Of a DNA stretch of 64,000 nucleotides, positions 51,430 to 59,356 are shown in pieces; the first letter of the stretch is position 1; each line of letters begins with the position of its first letter. The translations under genes were made by a program, and so were the position numbers. Origin of the DNA: Amycolatopsis thermoflava N1165. GTDB lineage: Bacteria > Actinomycetota > Actinomycetes > Mycobacteriales > Pseudonocardiaceae. Location: contig NZ_KI421511.1 of assembly GCF_000473265.1 (NCBI RefSeq), forward strand, positions 1,725,731 to 1,789,730, in the 5' to 3' direction. The notes below the pieces were generated by a model, which searched no databases, was not told the origin of the DNA, and saw only the letters and a program-made list of their open reading frames with translations.

Positions 51430-52752
51430 GTGAGTTCACTCCCCACCGTCTGCATCATCGGCGCCGGCTGCTCCGGCTTCACCACGGCGAAGCGGTTGCG
51501 CGACCACGGCATCCCCTACGACTGCTTCGAGATGTCCGACGACGTCGGCGGCAACTGGTACTTCGGCAACCCCAACGGGCGCTCGGCCTGCTACGAATCG
51601 CTGCACATCGACACCTCGACCACGCGTCTGCAGTTCGAGGACTTCCCGGCGGGCGCGGACTGGCCGCACTTCCCGCACCATTCGCTAATCCACCAGTACT
51701 TCCGCGACTACGTCGACCACTTCGGACTGCGGGAGACGATCACCTTCGACACCGCGGTCGAGCACGCGGCCCGGCAGCCCGACGGCACCTGGCGGATCAC
51801 CCTGTCCACCGGCGAGACCCGGGACTACGACGCGCTCGTGGTCGCCAACGGCCACCACTGGAACCCGTACCTGCCCGCCTACCCCGGCACGTTCGACGGG
51901 CCGGTCCTGCACAGCCACGCCTACCGCAGCCCGTTCGACCCGGTCGACATGCGGGACAAGCGGATCGTCGTGGTGGGCATGGGAAATTCGGCGCTGGACA
52001 TCGCCTCCGAGCTGTCGCACCGCTCGATCGCCCGGCACGTGTGGGTGTCCGCGCGGCGCGGCGTGTGGGTGCTGTCGAAGTACCGCGGCGGCAAACCGGC
52101 GGACAAGATGATGATGCCGCCGTGGATGCCGAAGAAGATCGGCCTCGCCCTGTCGCGCCGGGCGATCAGGAAGACGCTGGGCAACATGGAGGACTACGGC
52201 CTGCCCAAGCCGGATCACGAGCCGCTGTCCGCGCACCCGTCGGTGAGTGTGGACTTCCTCGCCAAGGCCGGCTCCGGCGACCTCACCTGCGTGCCCGCGA
52301 TCGAGCGGCTGGACGGCGACGCCGTGGTGTGCGTGGACGGCACCCGCGTCGAGGCCGACGTGATCGTGTGCGCCACCGGGTACCGGATGTCGTTCCCGTT
52401 CTTCGACGATCCGGCGCTGCTGCCGGACGCCGAGCACCGGCTGCCACTGTTCAAGCGGATCGTCAAGCCGGGCATCGGCAACCTCTACTTCGCCGGGCTG
52501 GCGCAGGCGTCGCCGACGATCGTCAACCTCGCCGAGCAGCAGAGCAAGCTCATCGCGCGGCACCTGACCGGGGAGTACGAGCTGCCGGACGTCGCGGAGA
52601 TGGCGGCCACCATCGCGCGCGACGAGGCCAAGCACCTCGGGCAGTACTACTCCGCGCCGCGGCACACCATCCAGCTCGACTTCGCCCGCTACGTGCGCGA
52701 CCTGCACCGCGAGATCGAGGCGGGCCGGAAGCGGGCGGCGGCCGTCCGGTGA
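51430..52752 (+). CDS. FMO-type flavin monooxygenase
   Basis: A 440-residue protein from GTG 51430 (GGAGGAGG 6 nt upstream). It has two dinucleotide motifs, VCIIGAGCSGFTTAKRL (FAD) and IVVVGMGNSALDIASEL (NADPH), separated by FDGPVLHSHAY, an exact FxGxxxHxxxY FMO fingerprint. Baeyer-Villiger enzymes usually have W there. ATGYRMSFPFF marks the third motif. It oxygenates a ketone or heteroatom. It is coupled to the serine hydrolase by a GTGA overlap. Confidence 0.92.
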   Translation: MSSLPTVCIIGAGCSGFTTAKRLRDHGIPYDCFEMSDDVGGNWYFGNPNGRSACYESLHIDTSTTRLQFEDFPAGADWPHFPHHSLIHQYFRDYVDHFGLRETITFDTAVEHAARQPDGTWRITLSTGETRDYDALVVANGHHWNPYLPAYPGTFDGPVLHSHAYRSPFDPVDMRDKRIVVVGMGNSALDIASELSHRSIARHVWVSARRGVWVLSKYRGGKPADKMMMPPWMPKKIGLALSRRAIRKTLGNMEDYGLPKPDHEPLSAHPSVSVDFLAKAGSGDLTCVPAIERLDGDAVVCVDGTRVEADVIVCATGYRMSFPFFDDPALLPDAEHRLPLFKRIVKPGIGNLYFAGLAQASPTIVNLAEQQSKLIARHLTGEYELPDVAEMAATIARDEAKHLGQYYSAPRHTIQLDFARYVRDLHREIEAGRKRAAAVR

Positions 52753-53843
52753 ACGGCCACTGCGACCCGCGGTTCGCCGCACTCGGCGACCTGCTGGCGG
52801 AGCGGCTGCGCGACGGCGCGGAGGCGGGCGCGTCGGTCTGCGTGATCGCCGACGGCCGGGTGGCGGTGGACCTGTGGGGCGGCTCGGCCGCGCCGGGCAG
52901 GCCGTGGACGCGGGACACGCTGGTCACCACGTACTCGCTGACCAAGACGATGGTGGCGCTGGTGGCGCTCGCGCTGGTGGACCGGGGGCAGCTGGACCCG
53001 GACGCGCCGGTCGCGCGGTACTGGCCGGAGTTCGGCGCCGCGGGCAAGGACGGCGTGCTCGTGCGGCACGTCCTGGGCCACACCTCAGGCGTGTGCGGGT
53101 GGGACTCGCCGGTCACCTTGGAAGACATCTGCGACGTCGGCAGGGCGGCGGCGCTGCTGGCGGCGCAGGAGCCGTGGTTCCCGCCGGGCGAGGGCTCCGG
53201 GTACCAGGCGGTCAGCCACGGCCACCTGGTCGGCGAGATCGTGCGGCGCGTGACCGGCCGCTCGCTGGGCACGGTGCTGCGGTCGGAGTTCGCGGAGCCG
53301 CTGGGGGCGGACTACTGGCTGGGCGCGCCGGAGGACGTCGACACCCGGGTCGCCACGCTGGTGCCGCCCGAGTCGTCCGGTGTGGACTACGCGGCCCTCG
53401 ACCCGGTCGCGGTGCGCACGCTGACCAACCCGGTGATCCCACCCTCGGTCACCACCACGCGGCCGTTCCTGGCGGCCGAGCTCGGCGGGCTGAACGGCCA
53501 GGGCAACGCGCGCTCGGTGGCGCGCCTGCAGTCGGTCGTCTCCCACGGCGGCGCGATCGACGGCAGGCGGTTCCTCGCGGAGTCCACTGTGGAGCGAATC
53601 TTCGCGGTGCAGGCCGACGGGGTGGACCGGGTGCTCGGCGCGCCCGTCCGGTTCGGGCTCGGCTACGCGGTCGACGGCCGCACCTGCTGGTGGAGTGGGT
53701 TCGGCGGCGCGGTGGTGGTGAACGACCTCGACCGGCGGCTGACGTTCGCCTACGTCATGAACCGGATGGCGCCGGGACTGCTGAACGCGCCGAACACCAC
53801 CGCCTACCTGACCGCGCTCCGCTCCTGCCTGGACTGGCTGTGA
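52749..53843 (+). CDS. Beta-lactamase-family serine hydrolase (EstB-like)
   Basis: A 364-residue class C beta-lactamase-fold protein. The SxxK motif is STLTK-like: YSLTKTMVALVAL carries SLTK, and GYQAVSHGHLVGEI carries the tyrosine. The C-terminal HGG-type motif is less clear (WSGFGGAVVV). Such proteins are often esterases. After an oxygenase that can make esters this is sensible, but the substrate is unknown. The stop lies inside the left repeat of an IS element, so its last residues may have been altered. Confidence 0.88.
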   Translation: MNGHCDPRFAALGDLLAERLRDGAEAGASVCVIADGRVAVDLWGGSAAPGRPWTRDTLVTTYSLTKTMVALVALALVDRGQLDPDAPVARYWPEFGAAGKDGVLVRHVLGHTSGVCGWDSPVTLEDICDVGRAAALLAAQEPWFPPGEGSGYQAVSHGHLVGEIVRRVTGRSLGTVLRSEFAEPLGADYWLGAPEDVDTRVATLVPPESSGVDYAALDPVAVRTLTNPVIPPSVTTTRPFLAAELGGLNGQGNARSVARLQSVVSHGGAIDGRRFLAESTVERIFAVQADGVDRVLGAPVRFGLGYAVDGRTCWWSGFGGAVVVNDLDRRLTFAYVMNRMAPGLLNAPNTTAYLTALRSCLDWL

Positions 53844-54328
53844 TGTTCAGGGAGGTTGGTCAGACGGGTGAGGGGTGGCTTGCCGCCGGTTGAGCTGTGG
53901 GGTCGGTGGTGATTGTAGAAGTGCAGCCGGCTTGGCAGGGCCGCCCGGCGCAGGGTCTCGGATGGGTAGAAGCGGGCGTAGGCCCAGCCGTCGGCCAGGG
54001 TGCGGTGGAAGCGTTCGATCTTGCCGTTGTTCTGTGGCCGAGGGGGCCGGGTGTGTTTCGGAGTGATCCCCGGCTCGGCGCAGGTGTCTCGCCAGGTGCT
54101 CGGGGGTGCGGGCCGGGCTGTGCAGTGGGCGTGAGCTGCGGTCAGCCATCCCGGCTGGGCCTTCGTCACGGTAGCGCTGCGCCCACTTCGCGGCGGTGGG
54201 ACACGAAGGCCTCCCGTGGGTGATGTGGTTCCACGACAGCTCCACGTCACATCCGGAGGCCTTCACCTGTCCGCACCACAGGCCGTCACCGGTCACCTCA
54301 AACCGGAACAACGTCCCTGGACATCACA
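53839..54328 (-). mobile_element. IS481-type element, internally deleted
   Basis: The 15-bp ends TGTGATGTTCAGGGA (53839-53853) and TCCCTGGACATCACA (54314-54328) are inverted repeats matching at 14 of 15. They are flanked by ACTGGC (53833-53838) and ACTAGC (54329-54334), a likely 6-bp target duplication with one change. Inside, on the minus strand, a transposase N-terminus (GRPSCPTAAKWAQRYRDEGP, MADRSSRPLHS) is joined out of frame to the C-terminal integrase part (HTRPPRPQNNGKIERFHRTL, LHFYNHHRPHSS). About half of the transposase is missing, so it cannot move by itself. Confidence 0.88.
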
Positions 54329-54329
54329 A

Positions 54330-55463
54330 CTAGCGAGCCGCGAACGGGCCGCCGAACGCGAGCTTGGCGAACCGCTCCCCCATCAGCCGGTGGGTCGCCG
54401 CGTCGGGGTGGAGGTTGTCGGGCAGCGGGCGGTCGTTCTCGCCGTGGAGGTCGCGGCCGTCGAGGTAGTGCAGGTTCTCGTCGGCGCGCTCGGCGACGAT
54501 CCGCGCCAGCTCCTCCCGGATCACGCGCAGCGTCAGCTTCCCGGCGGCGCGCTCGGCCGGGTCCCCGGTGGCCCGGAACCGCACCACACCCGACTTCAGC
54601 GCCTCGACGTCGAACGCGCCGGGGCCCGGCGTGTCCTCGTGGATCGGGCACCAGATCGGCGAGACCACCAGCAGCGGCGCGTCCGGGTGCCCGTCGCGGA
54701 TCGTGTCGAGGAAACCGTGCGCCGCCGGCGTGAACGCACGCAGCCGCATCACGTCGCCGTTCACCAGGTTGATCCCGATCTTGACGCTGATCAGGTCGGC
54801 TGGCGTGTCCCGCATGACCCGCGCGGTGAACGGGTCCAGCATCGCGCTGCCGCTGAAGCCCAGGTTCACCAGCTCGGCCCCGCCCAGCCCGGCGGCGACC
54901 GCGGGCCAGGTGGTGACCGGGCTCGCGGCGTCCGAGCCGTGGCTGATCGAGCTGCCGTGGTGCAGCCACACCCGCCCGCGCGCGGGCGACGGCGAGACCG
55001 GCGCGTCCGTGCGCAGCGCGATCAGCTCGGTGATCTCGTTGTGCGGCAACCAGATCTCCACGTCCTTGTCGTGGCCGGGCAGGCCGTCGAACCGGACCGT
55101 GCCGGGCGGTCCGGGCTCCATCCGAGCCGCGCCGGTGGACAGGTCGATGTGGACGGTGTTGCCGCCGCCGACCCCGCCCTGCGCGGTCAGCCGTCCGTCG
55201 ACGAGCAGGTCGTACACGCCGTCCGGGCGCGGCGGGGTGCCCACGTAGGACCGGGTGGTGCGCAGCGCGTCCAGCTCGATCACGGTCGCGCGGGTGCGGA
55301 AGGCCAGCCGCACGCCGGAGGGTTGCGACTCCGCCATGCGGAGCTGCGCGTCGGCCCGGGCGCGCGCCCACGCGGGCAGCCGGTGCGGCACCAGGCCGTG
55401 CGCCCCGGACTCGACGTCCAGCGCGCCGCGCAGCAGGTCCGCGGTCAGGGGTGTGGTGATCAC
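54330..55463 (-). CDS. SGNH/GDSL-family hydrolase
   Basis: A 377-residue protein from GTG 55463. Residues 1-165 form a beta-rich accessory domain. The SGNH part starts at VWLHHGSSISHGSD (nucleophile serine), includes ISVKIGINLVNGD (Asn block) and ends NLHPDAATHRLMG (Asp-x-x-His-like block). It is likely a carbohydrate esterase or lipase. There is no signal peptide. Its TAG stop lies in the target duplication of the IS481-type element. It overlaps the TetR stop by 4 bp and shares its transcript. Confidence 0.85.
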   Translation of the reverse strand: MITTPLTADLLRGALDVESGAHGLVPHRLPAWARARADAQLRMAESQPSGVRLAFRTRATVIELDALRTTRSYVGTPPRPDGVYDLLVDGRLTAQGGVGGGNTVHIDLSTGAARMEPGPPGTVRFDGLPGHDKDVEIWLPHNEITELIALRTDAPVSPSPARGRVWLHHGSSISHGSDAASPVTTWPAVAAGLGGAELVNLGFSGSAMLDPFTARVMRDTPADLISVKIGINLVNGDVMRLRAFTPAAHGFLDTIRDGHPDAPLLVVSPIWCPIHEDTPGPGAFDVEALKSGVVRFRATGDPAERAAGKLTLRVIREELARIVAERADENLHYLDGRDLHGENDRPLPDNLHPDAATHRLMGERFAKLAFGGPFAAR

Positions 55464-56038
55464 GATCCGGTCCTCCCGGGCCAGTTCCGCAGGGTGACGT
55501 CGAGGACCTCGAGGATCCGCGACCAGGACTCGCCGGGCGCGGGCGCGCTGTGGCCGAACGCGCCGCCCGATTCGAGCTCGACGAAGCCGTGGACGACGCT
55601 GCCCAGCAGCCGGACGGCGTGCGGGTGGTCGGCCTCCGGCACGTCGTAACCACGCAGGATCGCCTGCATCATCCGGGTGTGCCGGGGCCCGGCGCTCGCG
55701 GCCGCGTGCTCCGGGTCGAGCCGGAACTGTGCCGCCGCCCAGCGGCCCGGGTGCTCGTGGGCGTAGTCGCGGTAGACACCGGCGAAGGCGGCCAGCGCGT
55801 CCCGGCCGGCTCGCCCGGCGAGCGCGTCGGCGGCCCGGTCGGCGAGTTCGCCCAACGCGAGCAGCGCGACGCGGACCTTGAGGTCGTGGGCGCCCCGCAC
55901 GTGCGTGTACAGGCTCGCGACCTGGACGCCGAACCGGCGGGCCACCGCCGACGGGGTGACCTGGTCGAACCCGGCCTCGTCGGCCAGCTCCGCCCCCGCC
56001 TGGACCACGCGCTCGGTGGTCAGTCCCGCTCGCACCAT
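55460..56038 (-). CDS. TetR family regulator with WHG-type C-terminal domain
   Basis: A 192-residue protein: TTERVVQAGAELADEAGFDQ then VTPSAVARRFGVQVASLYTH forms the HTH, and the C-terminal half (SVVHGFVELESGGAF) resembles the TetR_C WHG domain. It lies between the acyl-CoA synthetase and SGNH hydrolase genes on the same strand, 12 bp after the former. Confidence 0.9.
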   Translation of the reverse strand: MVRAGLTTERVVQAGAELADEAGFDQVTPSAVARRFGVQVASLYTHVRGAHDLKVRVALLALGELADRAADALAGRAGRDALAAFAGVYRDYAHEHPGRWAAAQFRLDPEHAAASAGPRHTRMMQAILRGYDVPEADHPHAVRLLGSVVHGFVELESGGAFGHSAPAPGESWSRILEVLDVTLRNWPGRTGS

Positions 56039-56050
56039 GCCTAAAGCTTA

Positions 56051-57673
56051 TCAGGAACTTCCTAAACGTTTTAGGAGGAGGTCGCGGGCCCAGGCCAGCT
56101 CGAGCTTCCCGGTCGGCGTGCGGCGCAGCTCGGGCAGCAGCGCGATCGTGCGCGGCACCTTGTACCCGGCCAGGCCGCGGCGCACCCACTCCCGCAGCTC
56201 CCCGGCCGACAACGTCGCCGACGCGGTCGCGACCACGGCCGCGACGCGCTCGCCCCACGTCTCGTCCGGCAGGCCGACCACGACCGCGTCGGTGACCTCG
56301 GGGTGGGTGAGCAACGCGTCCTCGACCTCCTGCGGGTGCACCTTCTCGCCGCCGGTGTTGATCACGCCGGACCCGCGGCCGAGGAACCGGATCGCGCCGT
56401 CGGCCTCGACGGCGGCCAGGTCGCCGGGGATGGCGTAGCGGACGCCGCCAATCGTGCGGAACGTCGCGGCCGTCTTCGCCGAGTCCTTGTAGTAGCCGAG
56501 CGGGATGGGGCCGCGGTAGGCGAGCACGCCGGTCTCGCCGCTGCCGGGTGTGACCTCGGCGTCGCCGGGACCGAACACCTTCGTCGCGGGCACCGGGAAG
56601 AACCGCGACGGCAGATCGTCCACAGTGGAGGTCACCGCGAACGCGAACGGCCCGCCCTCGCTGGAGGCGATCGCGTCGAAGATCGTGACGCCCGCCCGCT
56701 CGTGCAGCGCGTGCTTGAGCCGGTCCGACAGCGCGGTGCCGGAACTGATCACCGACCGCAGCGAGCCGAGGTCGTGCGGGCTCCCTCGCCGCTCCGCCGC
56801 GACCAGCTCGTCGACCAGTGGACGGCACACGGCGTTGCCCGCGACGATCATCGTGCGCGCCCGCTGCGCGGCGACCGTCGTCCAGACGTGGCGCGGATCG
56901 AGCGCACCGGGATCGGTGGTGATCACCCGGCCGCCGGTGAGCAGCGCGCCCATCGAGTTGAACAGGCCGGTGCCGTGCATCAGCGGCACGACCGGCATCG
57001 TCGCGTGCGAGCGGTCCTCGGCGTGCGCGTCGATCGCGAGGCCGACGGCCTCGGCGAGGGTGGCGGGCAGCTCCCGCGCGCCCAGCGGCCGGAAGACCGG
57101 CACGAACAGCGAATGCAGCAGGTCGGACTGCCGCCAGATGACGCCCTTCGGCTTGCCGGTGGTGCCGCCGGTGTACATGAAGATCTCGTCCGAGCCGAAC
57201 CGGTGCTCCGGCGGCCGCGGCGGCGTGGCCGCGAGCAGTTCCTCCAGTTCCGGCGCCGCGGGCCCGGGCTCCGCGGCGGGTCCGGCGCGGACCAGCAGCC
57301 GCAGGGTCGGCACGTGCGCCGCGGCGTGGCGCAGGTTCGGCGCGAGCGCACCGCTGAACACCACCGCCGCCGCGTCAGCGTCGGTCAGCAGCGCCGTCAG
57401 CTCGTCCGCGGTGTACCGGTAGTTCGCGTTCACCGGAACGGCGCCGATCTTGAACGCGGCGAACACGGTTTCCAGGTAGGCCGCGCCGTTGTGGAGGTAG
57501 CAGGCCACCTTGTCGCCGGAGCGCACCCCGGCCTCTTCGAACGCGGTGGCCAGCCGGGCCGCGCGGTCGTCGAACTCCGCGTAGGTCAGGTCGCGCCCCG
57601 GTTCGGAGATCGCGACCGCGTCCGGCAGGCCACGGGCCACGGCCTCCCACACGGTGCCGAAGGAGACGTCCAT
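56051..57673 (-). CDS. AMP-binding acyl-CoA synthetase
   Basis: A 540-residue adenylate-forming ligase. The P-loop-like motif is FMYTGGTTGKPKGVIWR (about residues 165-180). IRFLGRGSGVINTGGEKVHP is the hinge motif and PRTIALLPELRRTPTGKLEL carries the C-terminal lysine. It activates a carboxylic acid to its CoA thioester with ATP. It is divergent from an SDR-MaoC gene pair, so the whole looks like a lipid or side-chain oxidation module. ATG 57673 is preceded by a GAGG site. Confidence 0.92.
   Translation of the reverse strand: MDVSFGTVWEAVARGLPDAVAISEPGRDLTYAEFDDRAARLATAFEEAGVRSGDKVACYLHNGAAYLETVFAAFKIGAVPVNANYRYTADELTALLTDADAAAVVFSGALAPNLRHAAAHVPTLRLLVRAGPAAEPGPAAPELEELLAATPPRPPEHRFGSDEIFMYTGGTTGKPKGVIWRQSDLLHSLFVPVFRPLGARELPATLAEAVGLAIDAHAEDRSHATMPVVPLMHGTGLFNSMGALLTGGRVITTDPGALDPRHVWTTVAAQRARTMIVAGNAVCRPLVDELVAAERRGSPHDLGSLRSVISSGTALSDRLKHALHERAGVTIFDAIASSEGGPFAFAVTSTVDDLPSRFFPVPATKVFGPGDAEVTPGSGETGVLAYRGPIPLGYYKDSAKTAATFRTIGGVRYAIPGDLAAVEADGAIRFLGRGSGVINTGGEKVHPQEVEDALLTHPEVTDAVVVGLPDETWGERVAAVVATASATLSAGELREWVRRGLAGYKVPRTIALLPELRRTPTGKLELAWARDLLLKRLGSS
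56053..56075 (-). promoter_or_regulatory. Overlapping palindromes upstream of the TetR gene
   Basis: AGGAACTTCCT (56053-56063) and CCTAAACGTTTTAGG (56061-56075, 6-bp arms) overlap at the 3' end of the synthetase gene, 15-37 bp before the TetR start. An unusually AT-rich patch for this genome, it fits an internal autoregulated promoter. Confidence 0.45.
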
Positions 57674-57850
57674 CCGGTCTGCACCTCCTCGGCTCGGCGT
57701 CCAGCGTAGGAAGGCGCGGGGTCCCTGCGACACGGCCGGGAACCGCAGGCCGGGCGGGACAAACGTCGCGCCACGGTGGCGACGCAAGGCCAGCGTGCCG
57801 GGCCGCCGCGGCCCATACCGTCGAGGAGATCCGCGATCGAAGGAGGGCAC

Positions 57851-58744
57851 ATGCTCGACGGCAGAGTCGCCGTGGTCACCGGGGCAGGCCGCGGCCTCGG
57901 CCGGTCCTACGCACGGGCGCTGGCCGCCGCGGGCGCCGCCGTGGTCGTCAACGACCTCGACGCCGACGTCGCCAAGGCGACGGTCGCGGAGATCACCGCC
58001 GCGGGCGGCCGGGCGGTTGCCGTGGTCGGTTCCGTCGGCGGCAGTTACCTGGCCGACGCGCTGGTGCGGCGGGCGGTCGGCGAGTTCGGCCGCCTCGACG
58101 TGATGGTCACCAACGCCGGCGCGCTGCGCGACCGGACGCTGCGCAACACCAGCGACGACGACTTCGACCTCGTGGTCACCAGCCACCTGCGCGGCACCTT
58201 CACCTGTGGCCGGGCGGCGGTGCGGCGGTTCCGGGAACAGGGCGAGGGCGGGCGGCTGATCCTCGTCGGCTCCCCCGCCGGGCAGCGCGCCAGCTTCGGG
58301 CAGACCGCGTACTCGGCCTCGAAGGGCGCCATCGTCGCGATGATGCGCACCTGGGCGGTCGAGCACGCGAAGATCGGCGTGACGGTCAACGCGATCGTGC
58401 CCACCGCGCTCACCCGGATGGTCGCCACCATGCCGGGACTGGGCGAGCTGGTGTCCAGAGTGGACGCCGGGGAGCCGGTGCCGGAGCCGCTGCGGCGCCA
58501 GGGTCTCGGCACCCCGGACGACGTGGCGCCGCTGGTCGTCTACCTCGCGTCGGCGGAGTCGGCGCACGTCACCGGCCAGGCCATCGCCGTGGGCGGCGAC
58601 CGCATCGCGCTGTGGACGCACCCGGGCGAGGTGGCCGAGGAGCTGCGGCCCGGCGGCTGGACCGTGCCGGAGGTCGCGCGGCTGTTCGCCGGTGCGCCGC
58701 TGCAGGAGTTCGAACCCGCGCCGCTCGCGCTCGAGGAGGTCTGA
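57851..58744 (+). CDS. SDR oxidoreductase (3-hydroxyacyl-CoA dehydrogenase-like)
   Basis: A 297-residue SDR with cofactor motif VVTGAGRGLGRSYARALAAA, NNAG-like VTNAGALRD and catalytic YSASKGA (YxxxK). AGGAGGG lies 4 nt before the ATG. The tail after the usual SDR end (GGWTVPEVARLFAGAP) is longer than normal and resembles multifunctional-enzyme type 2 SDR proteins, which work with MaoC hydratases. The next gene is a MaoC protein. Confidence 0.9.
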   Translation: MLDGRVAVVTGAGRGLGRSYARALAAAGAAVVVNDLDADVAKATVAEITAAGGRAVAVVGSVGGSYLADALVRRAVGEFGRLDVMVTNAGALRDRTLRNTSDDDFDLVVTSHLRGTFTCGRAAVRRFREQGEGGRLILVGSPAGQRASFGQTAYSASKGAIVAMMRTWAVEHAKIGVTVNAIVPTALTRMVATMPGLGELVSRVDAGEPVPEPLRRQGLGTPDDVAPLVVYLASAESAHVTGQAIAVGGDRIALWTHPGEVAEELRPGGWTVPEVARLFAGAPLQEFEPAPLALEEV

Positions 58745-58745
58745 C

Positions 58746-59204
58746 GTGGCGATCGTGGTGCACGGCGTCGAAGGGGTGCGCGCCCTGCCGGTCGGGGAAC
58801 CGCTCGGCAGCAGCGGGCTGGTCGAGGTCACGCAGGAGGCGGTGAACCGGTTCGCCGAGGCGACCGGGGACCACCAGTGGATCCACGTCGACGTCGAGCG
58901 GGCGAAGAGCGGGCCGTTCGGTGGTCCCATCGCGCACGGTTACCTGACGCTGTCGCTGGTGCCGCGGCTGCTGCCGGAGATCGTGGAGTTCACCGGGTTC
59001 GGGCTGACCGTCAACTACGGCTGCGAGAAGGTCCGTTTCCCCTCCCCGGTGCCGGTGGGCAGCAAGGTGCGCGCGACCGCGACGCTGGAGGAGGTGACCG
59101 AGGTGCGGGGCGGGCTGCAGCTGGCGATCACGATGACGATCGCCGTCGCGGACGCGCCGAAACCGGCGTGCGTGGCGACGATCCTCATCCGCCAGGTGAC
59201 CTAG
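58746..59204 (+). CDS. MaoC-like hotdog dehydratase
   Basis: A 152-residue R-specific enoyl-CoA hydratase-like protein. The hydratase-2 motif FAEATGDHQWIHVDVERA is followed by GPFGGPIAHGYLTLSL, containing the Asp and His catalytic residues. It starts GTG 58746 with GAGGAGG 6 nt before, right after the SDR stop. It hydrates enoyl-CoA to hydroxyacyl-CoA for the SDR. Confidence 0.93.
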   Translation: MAIVVHGVEGVRALPVGEPLGSSGLVEVTQEAVNRFAEATGDHQWIHVDVERAKSGPFGGPIAHGYLTLSLVPRLLPEIVEFTGFGLTVNYGCEKVRFPSPVPVGSKVRATATLEEVTEVRGGLQLAITMTIAVADAPKPACVATILIRQVT

Positions 59205-59231
59205 CGGCGAAGCGGGAATTCGATGGACGGG

Positions 59232-59253
59232 CGGTGCGTTCGCACCGTATAAG
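59232..59253 (+). promoter_or_regulatory. Inverted repeat and -10 before the DHA2 gene
   Basis: CGGTGCG (59232-59238), TT, CGCACCG (59241-59247) is a perfect 7-bp-arm dyad touching TATAAG (59248-59253), a good -10. A repressor bound there would overlap the promoter; no regulator gene is adjacent. Confidence 0.5.
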
Positions 59254-59356
59254 TGGTTCGGCTGTTTTCGCCTGCCCTGCTGGGGGATGGGGTGCGGCCG
59301 TTCCGGCGGCGCCGAGGCCGCGATCCCGACCACTGAATTCCCTGTGAGGTGCTTCC

